Shown piece after piece: positions 37,463-46,964 of a DNA stretch of 64,000 nucleotides. The first letter of the stretch is position 1. Every line of letters starts with the position of its first letter. The stretch comes from Alphaproteobacteria bacterium (GTDB lineage Bacteria; Myxococcota_A; UBA796; GCA-2862545): positions 938,803 to 1,002,802 of the forward strand of contig JACKET010000001.1 of assembly GCA_020632875.1 (NCBI GenBank), written 5' to 3'. The position numbers were made by a program, and so were the translations under genes. Under the pieces are notes generated by a model, which made no database searches, had not been told where the DNA came from, and saw only the letters and a program-made list of their open reading frames with translations.

Positions 37463-37496
37463 GTCGCGAGGCATGCTGGAGCCAGAGGAAAGAACG

Positions 37497-38084
37497 ATGG
37501 ATCTCGTACGAAAGAGCAAGAAGCTCTCCTGGCTCCTGCGCCACGGCGCGCTGGAGGCCCGCCTCCCCATGGACGAGGCCGGGTGGGCGTCGATCGCCGA
37601 CGTGCTGCGGCACACCGGTCTCACGCGGCCCCAGCTCGACCGCGTCGTGGCGGAGAACAACAAGAGCCGCCTCGAGGTGCGCGGCGACCGCGTGCGGTGC
37701 TCGCAGGGGCACTCCCTCGAGGGCATGCCCGTGACCCTCGACGCGCTCGAGGCGTCGTGGACGCGGCTCGCCCGCACGGCACCGCTGTTCCACGGCACCC
37801 GACTCGACCTCGTCGAGCCGATCGTGCGCGGCGGCATCCAGCCGATGGGCCGGACGCACGTGCACCTCGCGGACAGCCCCGACAGCACGGTCGGAAAGCG
37901 CGCTTCGGTCGCGGTGCTGCTCGAGGTCGACCCCGAGCGCCTCGAGGGGCTCTGGGTGAGCGCGAACGGCGTCTACCTGACGCGACGCGTGCCGAGCGCG
38001 GCGATCGTCGGGTTCCGGCCGGTCACGCGGCGCGCGCACGAGCAGGCGCCCCAGCTGCGGGCGCTGATCGCGAGCCGCACCTGA
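37497..38084 (+). CDS. kptA: RNA 2'-phosphotransferase (KptA/Tpt1)
   Basis: This 195-residue protein has the KptA/Tpt1 signatures: N-terminal SKKLSWLLRHG, the winged-helix part, and the catalytic half with LFHGT (about 104-108) and VSANGVYLTR. The enzyme removes a 2'-phosphate from RNA splice or repair junctions using NAD+. In bacteria its natural substrate is unclear, as most lack the splicing reaction that makes such junctions. ATG 37497 has an AGAGGAAAG site. No RNA ligase is encoded beside it. A divergent LysR gene suggests that expression is controlled. Confidence 0.93.
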   Translation: MDLVRKSKKLSWLLRHGALEARLPMDEAGWASIADVLRHTGLTRPQLDRVVAENNKSRLEVRGDRVRCSQGHSLEGMPVTLDALEASWTRLARTAPLFHGTRLDLVEPIVRGGIQPMGRTHVHLADSPDSTVGKRASVAVLLEVDPERLEGLWVSANGVYLTRRVPSAAIVGFRPVTRRAHEQAPQLRALIASRT

Positions 38085-38187
38085 GCGCACGGGATGGCGG
38101 CGGGCGTCATCCGCTGTCGTCGATTGTCATCGCGGCGAAGGACGGCCGGGCCGGGGCGTCGAGGGAGCAACGAACCCTGGAGGAACG

Positions 38188-39309
38188 ATGCGAACCCTCA
38201 TCCTCGGCCTGGCCCTGCTCACCACCGGTTGCTCCGCCGTCCACGCGCAGGAGGAGCCCGCCACCCTCGCCATCCCCGTCTCGTCGCTCGAGTCCGAGCT
38301 GCTCGAGACGCGTGGCGCCCTCACCGCGGCCGAGGCCGAAGCCGAGCGGCTGCGCACCGAGCTCGCCTCCACCGGCTTCGAGGACTCCGAGGCCCTCGCG
38401 AGCACGGCGGCGAGCCTCGGACGCGCGCAGGCCGAGCTCGGCGCGCTCCGGTCGCAGATCGCGGCTCGCGACGCGCAGGTCGACGCGCTCACCGCCCAGC
38501 TCGCGAGCGCCCGCAGCGCCGAGATGAGCGCCCAGGAGCGCGCGGCGTTCGACGCGCAGATCACCGGCCTCCGCGACGAGGCCCGCCAGGCGCGTGCGCT
38601 GGCCGACCAGCTCGCGATCACGCGCGCCGAGCTGTCGTCCGCGAACACCGAGCTGAACCGGGTCCGCGGCCGGCTCGCCGGCCTCCGTCAGGAGAACCAG
38701 GCCCTCTCGGCGCAGCTCGCGTCGACGTTCTCCCAGGAGGACCGGCTCCAGGCGCGGATCGCCCAGCAGCGCCACGAGATCACCGAGCTCCAGGGCCAGC
38801 TCGGCGCGACGAGCCGCGCCCTGGCCGCGGCCAGCGGGCACGAGCGCGAGGTGCGCGAGCAGGAGCGGCGGATCCGCGACCTGCAGAGCCAGATCGCCCA
38901 GCTCCAGGCGGGTCAGCAGAACCTCGCCCAGCTCCAGTCCCAGCTCGGCCACGTCCGCGCCGAGAACGAGCGGCTCCAGGCCCGCGTGTCGTCGCTCACG
39001 TCCGACAAGCAGCGCGTCGAGGACCAGCTGCGCGCCGCCACCCAGCGGATCCGCGACCTCGAGGCGAGCCAGGCCAGCGGCGCCGTGGCGACGGGCCAGG
39101 TGCGCGATCTCCAGCAGCAGCTCGCGCGCTCGAAGGACGAGAACGACAAGCTCCTCGCCCGCATCGCCGAGCTCGAGGCCAAGCTGGGTACCGAGGCGCC
39201 GAACGCGGCCCCGCCGCGCGACGCGGGCAAGCCGGATGGCGGGATGAGCCGTCCCCCCGGCGACCGTCCCGCGGGCGGGGAGCGTCCGGGCGGCCGTCCC
39301 CCGCGCTGA
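38188..39309 (+). CDS. lipoprotein with long coiled coil
   Basis: This is 373 residues. The lipobox is LTTGC (Cys 15). Residues about 30-330 form an almost continuous coiled coil with heptads of Leu/Ala and many Glu/Arg/Gln. The last 40 residues are Gly/Pro/Arg-rich and disordered. Such proteins can act as spacers or tethers between inner and outer envelope layers. No family can be named. ATG 38188 has a GGAGG site. It is followed 20 bp later by the SNF2 gene, so co-transcription is possible. Confidence 0.8.
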   Translation: MRTLILGLALLTTGCSAVHAQEEPATLAIPVSSLESELLETRGALTAAEAEAERLRTELASTGFEDSEALASTAASLGRAQAELGALRSQIAARDAQVDALTAQLASARSAEMSAQERAAFDAQITGLRDEARQARALADQLAITRAELSSANTELNRVRGRLAGLRQENQALSAQLASTFSQEDRLQARIAQQRHEITELQGQLGATSRALAAASGHEREVREQERRIRDLQSQIAQLQAGQQNLAQLQSQLGHVRAENERLQARVSSLTSDKQRVEDQLRAATQRIRDLEASQASGAVATGQVRDLQQQLARSKDENDKLLARIAELEAKLGTEAPNAAPPRDAGKPDGGMSRPPGDRPAGGERPGGRPPR

Positions 39310-39329
39310 CATCGGGTTAGCCGGAGGCC

Positions 39330-42300
39330 GTGCACGAGGTCACCGAGAAACAGGTCGAACGCCACGTCGGGCAGCGCGCGATGAAGCGCATCCGGTGGTA
39401 CGAGGTCGACGATCCGGTCCGGCGGGGCAACCGCATCCAGGGCCGGGTCGCCGGCTTCCTCGTGAGCGCCAAGCTCGACGAGCCGCTCACGTCGCGGTGC
39501 TCGTGCCTGTACCGCACGGCCTGCGACCACGCGGCGGTCCTGCTGATGAAGTGGCTCGCGGACCCCGACGTCTTCAAGCTCGAAGAGGTCGAGCGCATCG
39601 AGCTCCCGACCGACCCGCAGGACCTGAAGGACTGGCTCGAGACCGAAGACCCCGAGCTGCTCGACGAGACGCTGGACGAGCTCGTGCAGCGCGGTCACTT
39701 CCTGCCCCGCAGCCACCCGCTGTGGCGGTGGATGGCCGAAGAGCTCGGGAACGCGCTCGACGGGCTGGCCGTCGAGACCCGCCAGGGGCGCGTCGATCCG
39801 GCCGAGGCCCTGCGTCCCGTGCTGGGCGAGCTGCACGAGCGGGTCGCGCGTCGCCGGGCCCGCCGCGAGGCCATCGCCCGCGCGTCGTCGTGGCGCGACC
39901 GACCCCCGGCGGAGGAGGCGCTGGTCGAGCTCTGGGAGGCCGCGAGCGCCGCCTTCGCCGCCGAGGATCGCGAGCGCGTGCCGGGTGCGCTCGGCTCGGT
40001 CCAGCTCAAGCCCGACACCGACGAGCTCGTGTTCCGCCTGCGGTCCTCCGCGACCATGCCGCTCGTCCTGCCCGTCTCGGTGCGGCTCTTCGACAACCTC
40101 GGGCAGTTCTTCCGCTCGGAGGTGGCGGGCGTGGTGCTCGACAGCGTGATCGGGCCCATGGCGCCGGACGTTCGCGAGGGCGTGCTGCGCGTGCTCCAGA
40201 CGCCCACGTGGCAGCGGGCGCTCGCGCGTCTCGACGCGGCGCTGTCGCTCGAGGGCCCGTCGGCGGACGACAGCGTCGGCTGGAAGATCACCGACCAGGA
40301 GGGGCGGATCGAGAAGATCACCCCGGTCCGCCTGACTCCGTTCAAGACGCGCCCCGGCTTCCGGACCCGGGCGCTCCCGTCGCACGAGCTGTCGGATCTC
40401 CCGCTCCCGTCGGACCGCGCCGCGCACGCCGCCCTGAAGTCCTCGCTGCCGCCGGCCCTCGTGCTCGAGCACCTCGTCGATCACCCGCGCGTGGTGGGGG
40501 AGGACGGGGAGCTCGTCCGCGTGCGGCGGTCCCAGCTCGAGGTGGCGGTCCGCGAGCGCGACGGGCTGTCCGTCGAGATCCTGCTGGACGGGGAGGCCGT
40601 CCCGGCGCCGCTCCTGGGCGCCCTCCGGCCGAGCCAGGGCCTGGCGACCGTGCGCATCGGGGGCATCGTGGCAGTGGTGGCGATGGGCCCCGTGATGGAC
40701 GGCCTCACCGACGTGCTGCACCGCTACGGCTCCGACTTCCCGCGGGCGGCGCGACGCCCACTGATGCTGCGGCTCGGGCTGCTCGAGCAGTCCGTGCCCC
40801 TGCGGCTCGACGGCGAGATGCGGGGCGTCCAGGTCCACGCCGATCTCCGCCCGGTGTTCGTGCTGATCCCCCTGTCGGACGGGGCCCTCCGCGTGGAGGT
40901 GCGGCTCCGGCCCCTGCCCGACGGGCCGCCGTACCGGCCGGGCGCGGGGCCCGCCGAGGTGGCGCGGGTCGTCCGCGGGGAGCGGACGTTCGCCGAGCGC
41001 GACCTGCGCAGGGAGCCGGCGCGCGTCATCACCCAGCTCGAGCGCCTGCCCCTGCCGCTCCTCCACGACTGGGACGGCACGATCGACGACCCCGACGACG
41101 CGCTCGACCTCGTGCACGCGCTCCGGGCCCGTCCGGACCTGGTCGTGGAGTGGCCCGACCGCTCGCTCCGCGTGGCGAACGGCGCGGGCGAGGCGACGCG
41201 CCTGCGGGTCGCGGTGAACCGGTACCGCGACTGGTTCGGCGTCGAGGGCGAGCTCCAGGTGGGCGGCACGCGGGTGAGCCTGACGGAGCTGCTCCGCGCG
41301 ATCCGCGACCAGCGCCGGTACGTGCGGCTCGACGACCACGGCTGGCTCCAGCTCACGGTCGGGCTGCAGGACGCGCTCCGCACCGCTGCGGGCATCGCGG
41401 CGCTCGACGAGGGCCCGCCGCAGCTCCCCGCCCTCGCGATGGCGCGCGCCGTGCTGGAGCTCGAGCGGGCCGGGGCCCAGGTCGAGGCTCCCGAAGAGCT
41501 GCAGGACCACCAGGCGCTGATCCGCGCGGCCGACGCGCTGCATCCCGAGGTGCCGGCTGGCCTGCGCGCGGAGCTCCGGCCCTACCAGCTCGAGGGGGTC
41601 ACGTGGCTGCGGCGCATGGCGTGCTGGGCGCCGGGCGCCGTGCTCGCCGACGACATGGGCCTCGGGAAGACCCTCCAGGCGCTCGCTTTCGTGCTCGGAC
41701 GGCAGGAGAAGCCGGCCCTGGTGGTCGCTCCGGCGTCGGTGAACCTGAACTGGGTGCGCGAGACGGGGCGATTCGCACCCGACCTGCGGGTCGCCCTGTA
41801 CCGGGGGGCGGGGCGGGAGTCGCTGCTCGAGGCGCCGAAGGGCCTGCTCGTCACCAGCTACGACCTGTTGGTCCGGGACCAGGCCATCCTCGCGGAGGTC
41901 CCGTTCGGCACGGTGATCTTCGACGAGGCGCAGGCGCTGAAGAACCCGCTGTCCAAGCGCGCCCGCGCGGCACGCGCGCTGGACGTGGACTTCGCGCTCG
42001 CCCTGTCCGGAACGCCCGTCGAGAACGACCTCGTCGAGCTGTGGAGCCTGATGCGCTGCGTGGCTCCGGGCCTGCTCGGGCCCCGCGAGCACTTCCTGCA
42101 GCGGTTCGGCACCACCGGCACCCGTGGCGACCCCTATGCCCACGGCCAGCTCGGGCGCCTCGTGCGGCCGTTCATCCTCCGCCGCACGAAAGCCGCGGTC
42201 GCACCAGAGCTCCCGCCCCGCGAGGAGTCCATCGACTGGATCGAGCTCACCGGCCCGGAGCGCGTCGTCTACGAGCGCATCCGGCAAGCCGCGGTGGGCG

Positions 42301-42920
42301 CGCTGAAGGGCCAGAAGGAGCCGAACCGCATCGAGGTCCTCGCGGCGTTGACGCGCCTGCGCCAGGCCGCGTGTGCCGCCCGGCTCGTGGAGCCCGAGGT
42401 GCAGGGCGACAGCGCGAAGATCGCGCGGCTCGTGGAGCGGGTGCAGGAGGTCCGCGAGAACGGCGCGCAGGCGCTGGTGTTCTCGCAGTTCACGTCGCTG
42501 CTCGACCTCGCGCAGGAGGCCCTGCTCGCGCGGGGCGTCCGCATCCTCCGGCTCGACGGCTCGACGCCCGTGAACCGGCGGCAGGCGCTGGTCGACGACT
42601 TCCAGCGCGGTGAGGCCGACGTGTTCCTGATCAGCCTGAAGGCCGGCGGCACCGGGCTGAACCTCACCGCGGCGACGACCGTCATCCACCTCGACCCGTG
42701 GTGGAACCCGGCGGCGGAGGACCAGGCGTCCGACCGGGCCCACCGCATCGGGCAGACCGAGCAGGTCTACGTCATCCGCCTCGTCGCCGCGGGCACGGTG
42801 GAGGAGCAGGTGCTCGCGCTGCACGAGGAGAAGCGCGCGCTCGCGTCGATGGTGCTCGAGGGCACGAGCGAGACGCACCGCATGCGGTCCGAAGACCTGC
42901 TCGCCATCCTCGAGGGCTGA
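39330..42920 (+). CDS. SNF2-family helicase-like ATPase with N-terminal SWIM zinc finger
   Basis: This is 1196 residues. A SWIM zinc finger lies near the start (CSCLYRTACDH, about 54-64). A long middle region carries no recognised domain. The SNF2 ATPase follows: Walker A DDMGLGKT at about 773-780, the Walker B DEAQ near 866, LSGTP (motif III region), and helicase motifs in the C-terminal lobe, including VFSQFTSLLDL and the motif VI-like DRAHRIGQ. The protein should be a double-stranded DNA translocase that remodels protein-DNA complexes. GTG start at 39330. It is a solitary SNF2 protein with no nuclease or defence gene beside it. Confidence 0.93.
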   Translation: MHEVTEKQVERHVGQRAMKRIRWYEVDDPVRRGNRIQGRVAGFLVSAKLDEPLTSRCSCLYRTACDHAAVLLMKWLADPDVFKLEEVERIELPTDPQDLKDWLETEDPELLDETLDELVQRGHFLPRSHPLWRWMAEELGNALDGLAVETRQGRVDPAEALRPVLGELHERVARRRARREAIARASSWRDRPPAEEALVELWEAASAAFAAEDRERVPGALGSVQLKPDTDELVFRLRSSATMPLVLPVSVRLFDNLGQFFRSEVAGVVLDSVIGPMAPDVREGVLRVLQTPTWQRALARLDAALSLEGPSADDSVGWKITDQEGRIEKITPVRLTPFKTRPGFRTRALPSHELSDLPLPSDRAAHAALKSSLPPALVLEHLVDHPRVVGEDGELVRVRRSQLEVAVRERDGLSVEILLDGEAVPAPLLGALRPSQGLATVRIGGIVAVVAMGPVMDGLTDVLHRYGSDFPRAARRPLMLRLGLLEQSVPLRLDGEMRGVQVHADLRPVFVLIPLSDGALRVEVRLRPLPDGPPYRPGAGPAEVARVVRGERTFAERDLRREPARVITQLERLPLPLLHDWDGTIDDPDDALDLVHALRARPDLVVEWPDRSLRVANGAGEATRLRVAVNRYRDWFGVEGELQVGGTRVSLTELLRAIRDQRRYVRLDDHGWLQLTVGLQDALRTAAGIAALDEGPPQLPALAMARAVLELERAGAQVEAPEELQDHQALIRAADALHPEVPAGLRAELRPYQLEGVTWLRRMACWAPGAVLADDMGLGKTLQALAFVLGRQEKPALVVAPASVNLNWVRETGRFAPDLRVALYRGAGRESLLEAPKGLLVTSYDLLVRDQAILAEVPFGTVIFDEAQALKNPLSKRARAARALDVDFALALSGTPVENDLVELWSLMRCVAPGLLGPREHFLQRFGTTGTRGDPYAHGQLGRLVRPFILRRTKAAVAPELPPREESIDWIELTGPERVVYERIRQAAVGALKGQKEPNRIEVLAALTRLRQAACAARLVEPEVQGDSAKIARLVERVQEVRENGAQALVFSQFTSLLDLAQEALLARGVRILRLDGSTPVNRRQALVDDFQRGEADVFLISLKAGGTGLNLTAATTVIHLDPWWNPAAEDQASDRAHRIGQTEQVYVIRLVAAGTVEEQVLALHEEKRALASMVLEGTSETHRMRSEDLLAILEG

Positions 42921-42921
42921 T

Positions 42922-43512
42922 TCACTCCCGCGACGCGACGTATCCGAGCACACCGACGAGCGGCACGAGCGCGAGCCACCCCCGTCCGCCGCGGGATGTG
43001 GCACCCACGACGGAGACGAGCCACAGCGTGCAGAAGTCGAGCGCCATCACGTGCACGAACTGCTCGGTGCGCCAGGCCGCCGCGAAGGCCGCCGGGCTCC
43101 CGGCCCACAGGCCCCAGGCCATCAGGCCGAGCGTCGGCACCAGCAGGACCGCGGCCAGCGCCCGCGACCCGACCCACCGCTGCCACTCCGCCATCGGCAG
43201 CGGCCGTCCGCCGAGCGCGAGGCCCGGCACCAGCACGAACGCGCCGAGCGCCATGCTGCCGAGCGCGAACGGCCACAGCGGGACGGGCTCCCTGCGCAGG
43301 TCCGCCGCGAAGAGCCCCGCCAGGGCGAGCGGCCAGACGCCCATTAGCATGAACAGGGCGACCACGAGGGGCTCCTCGCCGGCCCAGTCGCCCGTCGACA
43401 GCCGGAAGAGCCACGCCCACTGATCGGGGCGCGGGGGAGGGGAGAGCAGCAGGGCCTCCCCGAGCAGCGCGACCCAGGCCGCCACGAGCACGAACCGCGC
43501 AGGTGCGGTCAT
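42922..43512 (-). CDS. integral membrane protein of unknown function
   Basis: This is 196 residues with about five to six hydrophobic segments (e.g. 8-20, 46-62, 75-95, 109-130, 172-190). No family is recognised. ATG 43512 defines a clean N-terminal helix. It is convergent with the SNF2 gene (one base between stops) and lies seven bases downstream of the next minus-strand gene, so the two are probably co-transcribed. Confidence 0.7.
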   Translation of the reverse strand: MTAPARFVLVAAWVALLGEALLLSPPPRPDQWAWLFRLSTGDWAGEEPLVVALFMLMGVWPLALAGLFAADLRREPVPLWPFALGSMALGAFVLVPGLALGGRPLPMAEWQRWVGSRALAAVLLVPTLGLMAWGLWAGSPAAFAAAWRTEQFVHVMALDFCTLWLVSVVGATSRGGRGWLALVPLVGVLGYVASRE

Positions 43513-43519
43513 CGCGGCC

Positions 43520-43909
43520 TCAGGGCGTGGAGCGCTCCACGAACACGTAGGATTCGTCCGATGGAGGACTGTTCCGGTACGCCCGATCGGGCTTCGCGTC
43601 CCAGTGCCCCTCCCACCACACACGCCAGTACCCGGGCGCGACCTCCGGGAGCACGTAGAACGGCCGCCGCAGGAAGCGCTTCCGGGGCGGGACCGCGACG
43701 CTCGCGCCGGACTCCGAGACGAGCACCAGCCCCTCCAGCAGCCACTCCGTCGAGCGGGCCGCGGGCCCTCCGGGCGCAGAGGAGCTCGAGACGCACACGT
43801 AGCGGAGCTCGGTCCCGGGGGTGAGCGCGGCGAGGCGTCGGCCATCGAGGTCTATGGCCTCGCAGGTCGTGACGGCGGTGGCGAGAGCGGTGGCGAGGAG
43901 CAGCAGCAT
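43520..43909 (-). CDS. small exported protein
   Basis: This is 129 residues with a signal peptide (MLLLLATALATAVTT) and a mature beta-rich domain with two Cys (about 16 and 39). It has aromatic-rich strands near the end (YWRVWWEGHWDAKP). No family is recognised. Its stop lies eight bases from the start of the membrane-protein gene, suggesting an operon. Confidence 0.7.
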   Translation of the reverse strand: MLLLLATALATAVTTCEAIDLDGRRLAALTPGTELRYVCVSSSSAPGGPAARSTEWLLEGLVLVSESGASVAVPPRKRFLRRPFYVLPEVAPGYWRVWWEGHWDAKPDRAYRNSPPSDESYVFVERSTP

Positions 43910-43950
43910 GGCCCGAAGACGCTTTCGACGCCGCGGTATTCAACGCGGGC

Positions 43951-44901
43951 TCAGCGGCCGTTCAGGACGTGCTGGGCGAACGCCGCGGCCTCCATCGACC
44001 ACGCCATCCCCAGGTGCAGCATGATGCCGCCGAGGATCGACTTCGACCGGAGCGCGAACACGCCGAGGATGTAGCCGCCGATCACGCTCCCGATGGTCTC
44101 GGGCACGGGCTTGCCGAAGTGCAGCACGGCGTACATCGCGACCATCGGCAGGACGGCGTTCCGGCCGAGCCACTTCGCCATCCCGATGACCAGGAACCCG
44201 CGGAAGAACATCTCGACGAACGAGAAGTCGAAGCCGTACACGAGCTCGTAGGGGAGCACGGTCACGAGCGGGTGCACGCCGAGGTACTCCTCGACGCCGG
44301 TCCACGGCTTGTACGTCGGGTAGGTGCGCAGGAAGGCCGGCTGGAACGAGGCCCACGCGACCAGCGGTGCGATGACAGAGAGGCACATGAGGTAGGGCTT
44401 CACGTCGAAGCCCTTCGTGGTGAAGCCGTAGAGCCGCGCCACGCCGCGCGGGCGGTCGAAAACAACCCACCAGATCGCCATCGGCGTGAACCAGCACAGC
44501 GTGGACTTCATGTTCCACAGCATGCCGCGCACCCAGGAGCGCGCCGGGGGCGGCGCCTGGTCGACGAGATCGAGGTGGTAGGGGAACCAGTCGACGAACG
44601 ACACGACGAACAGGGCCATCAGCGCCATGCGGACGAAGTCGCGGTCGATGGGGTCGCCATCGGACTGCAGCCGGCCGCGCGCGGCCTGGAGCAGGACGAC
44701 CGAGAGCCACGGCACGCCGTAGAACACGGCGAACGAGAACATCTGCAGCGGGTCGTGGGTCGTGCGGGTGAGCGCGTCGAACGCGTCGTACTGGTAGTTC
44801 GCGACCATCAGGCCGCCGATGAGCAGCGCCGTGCCGAGGTAGACGACCCAGTCGAAGTCCTCGCGCACGAACGCGATCAGCATCAGCGCGAGCTTCTTCA
44901 T
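43951..44901 (-). CDS. CPBP-family intramembrane metalloprotease-like protein
   Basis: This 316-residue membrane protein has about eight hydrophobic segments. The CPBP (CAAX protease/bacteriocin-processing) motifs are present. Motif 1 is VEMFFRG (E230, R234; the usual second Glu is replaced by Val), motif 2 is VLHFGK (H261) and motif 3 is MLHLGMA (H296). The family cleaves or modifies membrane substrates, or acts as immunity or abortive-infection factors. The single Glu in motif 1 makes activity uncertain. ATG 44901 overlaps the stop of the LemA-like gene as ATGA. Confidence 0.83.
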   Translation of the reverse strand: MKKLALMLIAFVREDFDWVVYLGTALLIGGLMVANYQYDAFDALTRTTHDPLQMFSFAVFYGVPWLSVVLLQAARGRLQSDGDPIDRDFVRMALMALFVVSFVDWFPYHLDLVDQAPPPARSWVRGMLWNMKSTLCWFTPMAIWWVVFDRPRGVARLYGFTTKGFDVKPYLMCLSVIAPLVAWASFQPAFLRTYPTYKPWTGVEEYLGVHPLVTVLPYELVYGFDFSFVEMFFRGFLVIGMAKWLGRNAVLPMVAMYAVLHFGKPVPETIGSVIGGYILGVFALRSKSILGGIMLHLGMAWSMEAAAFAQHVLNGR

Positions 44902-45665
44902 CCGTGCAGCCCGACCCCGCGCGCCACGGCGGCACCGATGCCCGCGGACGCCTCTTCGTACGCCAGCGCGGCCTCTTCGTAGCGCCGGCGCTCGACCGTG
45001 ATGCGGTTCGTGATCCCCGACACCTCGTGCTGCAGGTTGGCGCGCGACATCTGCGTGGACGGGTCGTCGGCCGGGGGCAACGTGCCGAGCGCCTCGGCCA
45101 TCGCGAGCCCGAGCGCGTCGGAGGCCGCGAGCTTGGCGTCGATCGTGTCGGCGGCCTTGAGCGCGGCGGCCTTCGCGGTGAGCTCTCGCGCTTCGCCACC
45201 CGCCAGCGCGACGAGCTGCGGGGCGAGCGCCGCCTGGCGGTCGAGCACGGTCTCGAGGTTCTTCTCGGCGTGGCGCTTCGCGGAGAGGGCTTCGTCCATG
45301 CGGGCGTCGGCCGAGAGCACGACGATGCCCGTGACCCCGGAGATGCCGACGAATCCGAGCCCGAGCGCGGCGAGCAGGGCGACACCCGCCATGCCGAAGC
45401 GGGCGCGCGTCTTCGAGGCCTCGGCGGCCTCGGCCTTCTCGCGGCGCGCGTCTTCTTCGCGCTGGGCCTTGAGCTGGTTGATCGCGCGGTCGACGTAGGC
45501 CGGGTCGATATCGAGCTCGGCGGCCACCTTTCGTACGTCGTCGACGCTCGCGACGGGCTTCGCGTCGACATCGGCATCCTGCAGCCGGGCCGCGATCTCG
45601 ATGATGTCGTCGATGTCCTCGTCGGGCACGTCGGGCCGGCGGACGAGCGTTTCCCGGGTGGACAT
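44898..45665 (-). CDS. LemA-like membrane protein with acidic N-terminal region
   Basis: This is 255 residues. The N-terminal ~90 residues are charged and helical (DIDDIIEIAARLQDADVDAK, KAQREEDARREKAEAAEA). One membrane helix lies at about 92-118. The C-terminal helical part resembles LemA (NLETVLDRQAALAPQLVALA and the ending MSRANLQHEVSGITNRITVERRRYEEAALAYEEA). LemA proteins have one membrane anchor and a helical bundle in the periplasm; function is unknown. Typical LemA proteins lack the long N-terminal part, so the name is tentative. It is divergent from a TPM-domain gene, a neighbour LemA often has, and coupled to a CPBP protease. Confidence 0.68.
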   Translation of the reverse strand: MSTRETLVRRPDVPDEDIDDIIEIAARLQDADVDAKPVASVDDVRKVAAELDIDPAYVDRAINQLKAQREEDARREKAEAAEASKTRARFGMAGVALLAALGLGFVGISGVTGIVVLSADARMDEALSAKRHAEKNLETVLDRQAALAPQLVALAGGEARELTAKAAALKAADTIDAKLAASDALGLAMAEALGTLPPADDPSTQMSRANLQHEVSGITNRITVERRRYEEAALAYEEASAGIGAAVARGVGLHG

Positions 45666-45740
45666 GGGGACCTCGCGCGGGCCTTGTATCCGGATCCTCG
45701 CGCGCTGTGATTATGCTTCCGGCACGGAGGTGAGGGACCC

Positions 45741-46838
45741 TTGATCACGTGGCTCGCAGCAGCGTCGGCGGCACCGTCCGTCACGAATCCCCGGCCGGCG
45801 AACGAATGGGTGAGCGACGCGGCCGGCGTGATCGACGCTGGCGACGAGCGTGCGCTGAACGCCCGTCTCGAGGCGCTCTACCGCGACGCGGACGCCGAGA
45901 TCGTCGTGGTGACGGTCGCTTCGGTGGGGTCCGAGACGCCGAAGGACGCCGCCACCGCGCTGTTCGAGCAATGGGGCGTGGGCGACCGGGAGGCCAACAA
46001 CGGCGCGCTGGTGCTGCTCGTCGTCGACGCGCGCCGGGTCGAGATCGAGGTCGGCTACGGGCTGGAGCCCGTGCTCCCGGACAGCTGGGTGGGCCAGGTG
46101 ATCGCCGACCGCATGATCCCGGGCTTCAAGGCGGGGGACTACGGCGGCGGGCTGGTGTCGGGCGTCGCGGCGATCGACGAGCGGCTGCGCGCGGATCCCG
46201 GGTCGGTCCGCGAGGGGACCGGCGGAGCCGTCGGGGGCCGCGAGGCCGTCGCGGCAGGCGTCTCGCTGTTCACGGTGGGCGCGCTGTGCGCGGTGTCGAT
46301 GCTGCTCGGGCTCGCGCTCGTGCTGTCGGTGCTCGCGTGGCGGTGGTGGGTCCGGAAGCAGCGCACCTGCGAGAAGTGCGACGTGTACATGCCGCTCCTC
46401 GACGAACAGGCCGACGACGCGCACCTGACGCCGGGCCAGATCAAGGAGGAGCAGCTCGGGAGCGTCGACTGGCAGGTGCACCAGTGCCCGCAGTGCCAGG
46501 CGGTCCGCACGTTCGAGAAGGGCCGCTGGTTCTCGGGCTATTCGCGGTGCCCGCAGTGCCGGAACAAGACGAAGACCTCGCGCTCCGAGACGTTGCGCTG
46601 GCCCACGCAGTACTCCGGCGGGCTCGTCGAGGTGACGGAGAGCTGCGCGTTCTGCTCGCACCACCGGCGCTACCGGCGGCACACGCCTCCGCTGCCGCGC
46701 GTCCATGTGAGCTCCGGTGGCCGCGGTGGCGGCGGATTCGGCGGCGGTGGGTTCGGGGGATTCGGCGGTGGTGGCGGCGGAGGCGGGAGCTTCGGCGGCG
46801 GTCGCTCGGGTGGCGGAGGTGCCGGCGGGTCCTGGTGA
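45741..46838 (+). CDS. TPM-domain (YgcG-like) membrane protein with zinc-ribbon-like Cys pairs
   Basis: This is 365 residues. A signal peptide (MITWLAAASAAP) leads to a TPM domain (about 20-160; VSDAAGVIDAGDE, EIEVGYGLEPVLPD). One membrane helix follows (about 180-205), then a cytoplasmic part with four CxxC pairs (CEKC, CPQC, CPQC, CAFC) like zinc ribbons. The C-terminus is a poly-Gly/Ser/Phe tail ending GGAGGSW, typical of the family. TPM proteins act at the membrane, some in photosystem or respiratory-complex upkeep. The start is TTG 45741 with GGAGG ten bases upstream. It is divergent from the LemA-like gene. Confidence 0.85.
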   Translation: MITWLAAASAAPSVTNPRPANEWVSDAAGVIDAGDERALNARLEALYRDADAEIVVVTVASVGSETPKDAATALFEQWGVGDREANNGALVLLVVDARRVEIEVGYGLEPVLPDSWVGQVIADRMIPGFKAGDYGGGLVSGVAAIDERLRADPGSVREGTGGAVGGREAVAAGVSLFTVGALCAVSMLLGLALVLSVLAWRWWVRKQRTCEKCDVYMPLLDEQADDAHLTPGQIKEEQLGSVDWQVHQCPQCQAVRTFEKGRWFSGYSRCPQCRNKTKTSRSETLRWPTQYSGGLVEVTESCAFCSHHRRYRRHTPPLPRVHVSSGGRGGGGFGGGGFGGFGGGGGGGGSFGGGRSGGGGAGGSW

Positions 46839-46913
46839 CGGCGTATGGAATCCGGGATCAATGACTGATCCGAAATTCCAGATGGCAGAACGTCCATGCT
46901 GCCGGGGACGTGA

Positions 46914-46919
46914 TACAAT
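46914..46919 (+). promoter_or_regulatory. weak candidate -10 box (TACAAT) before the pseudokinase gene
   Basis: TACAAT is AT-rich within a very GC-rich genome and lies 45 bases before the ATG at 46965, in the 126-bp gap 46839-46964. No good -35 partner is seen. Confidence 0.3.
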
Positions 46920-46964
46920 GCGGGTGCGCGACGCCGCGCTTGCTTGTTGTTTTTGAGGTTTGTG

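Noticed and set aside
39330..42920. A phage-defence island around the SNF2 gene
   Set aside because: No nuclease, methylase or other defence gene accompanies it; the neighbours are an envelope lipoprotein and small membrane proteins.
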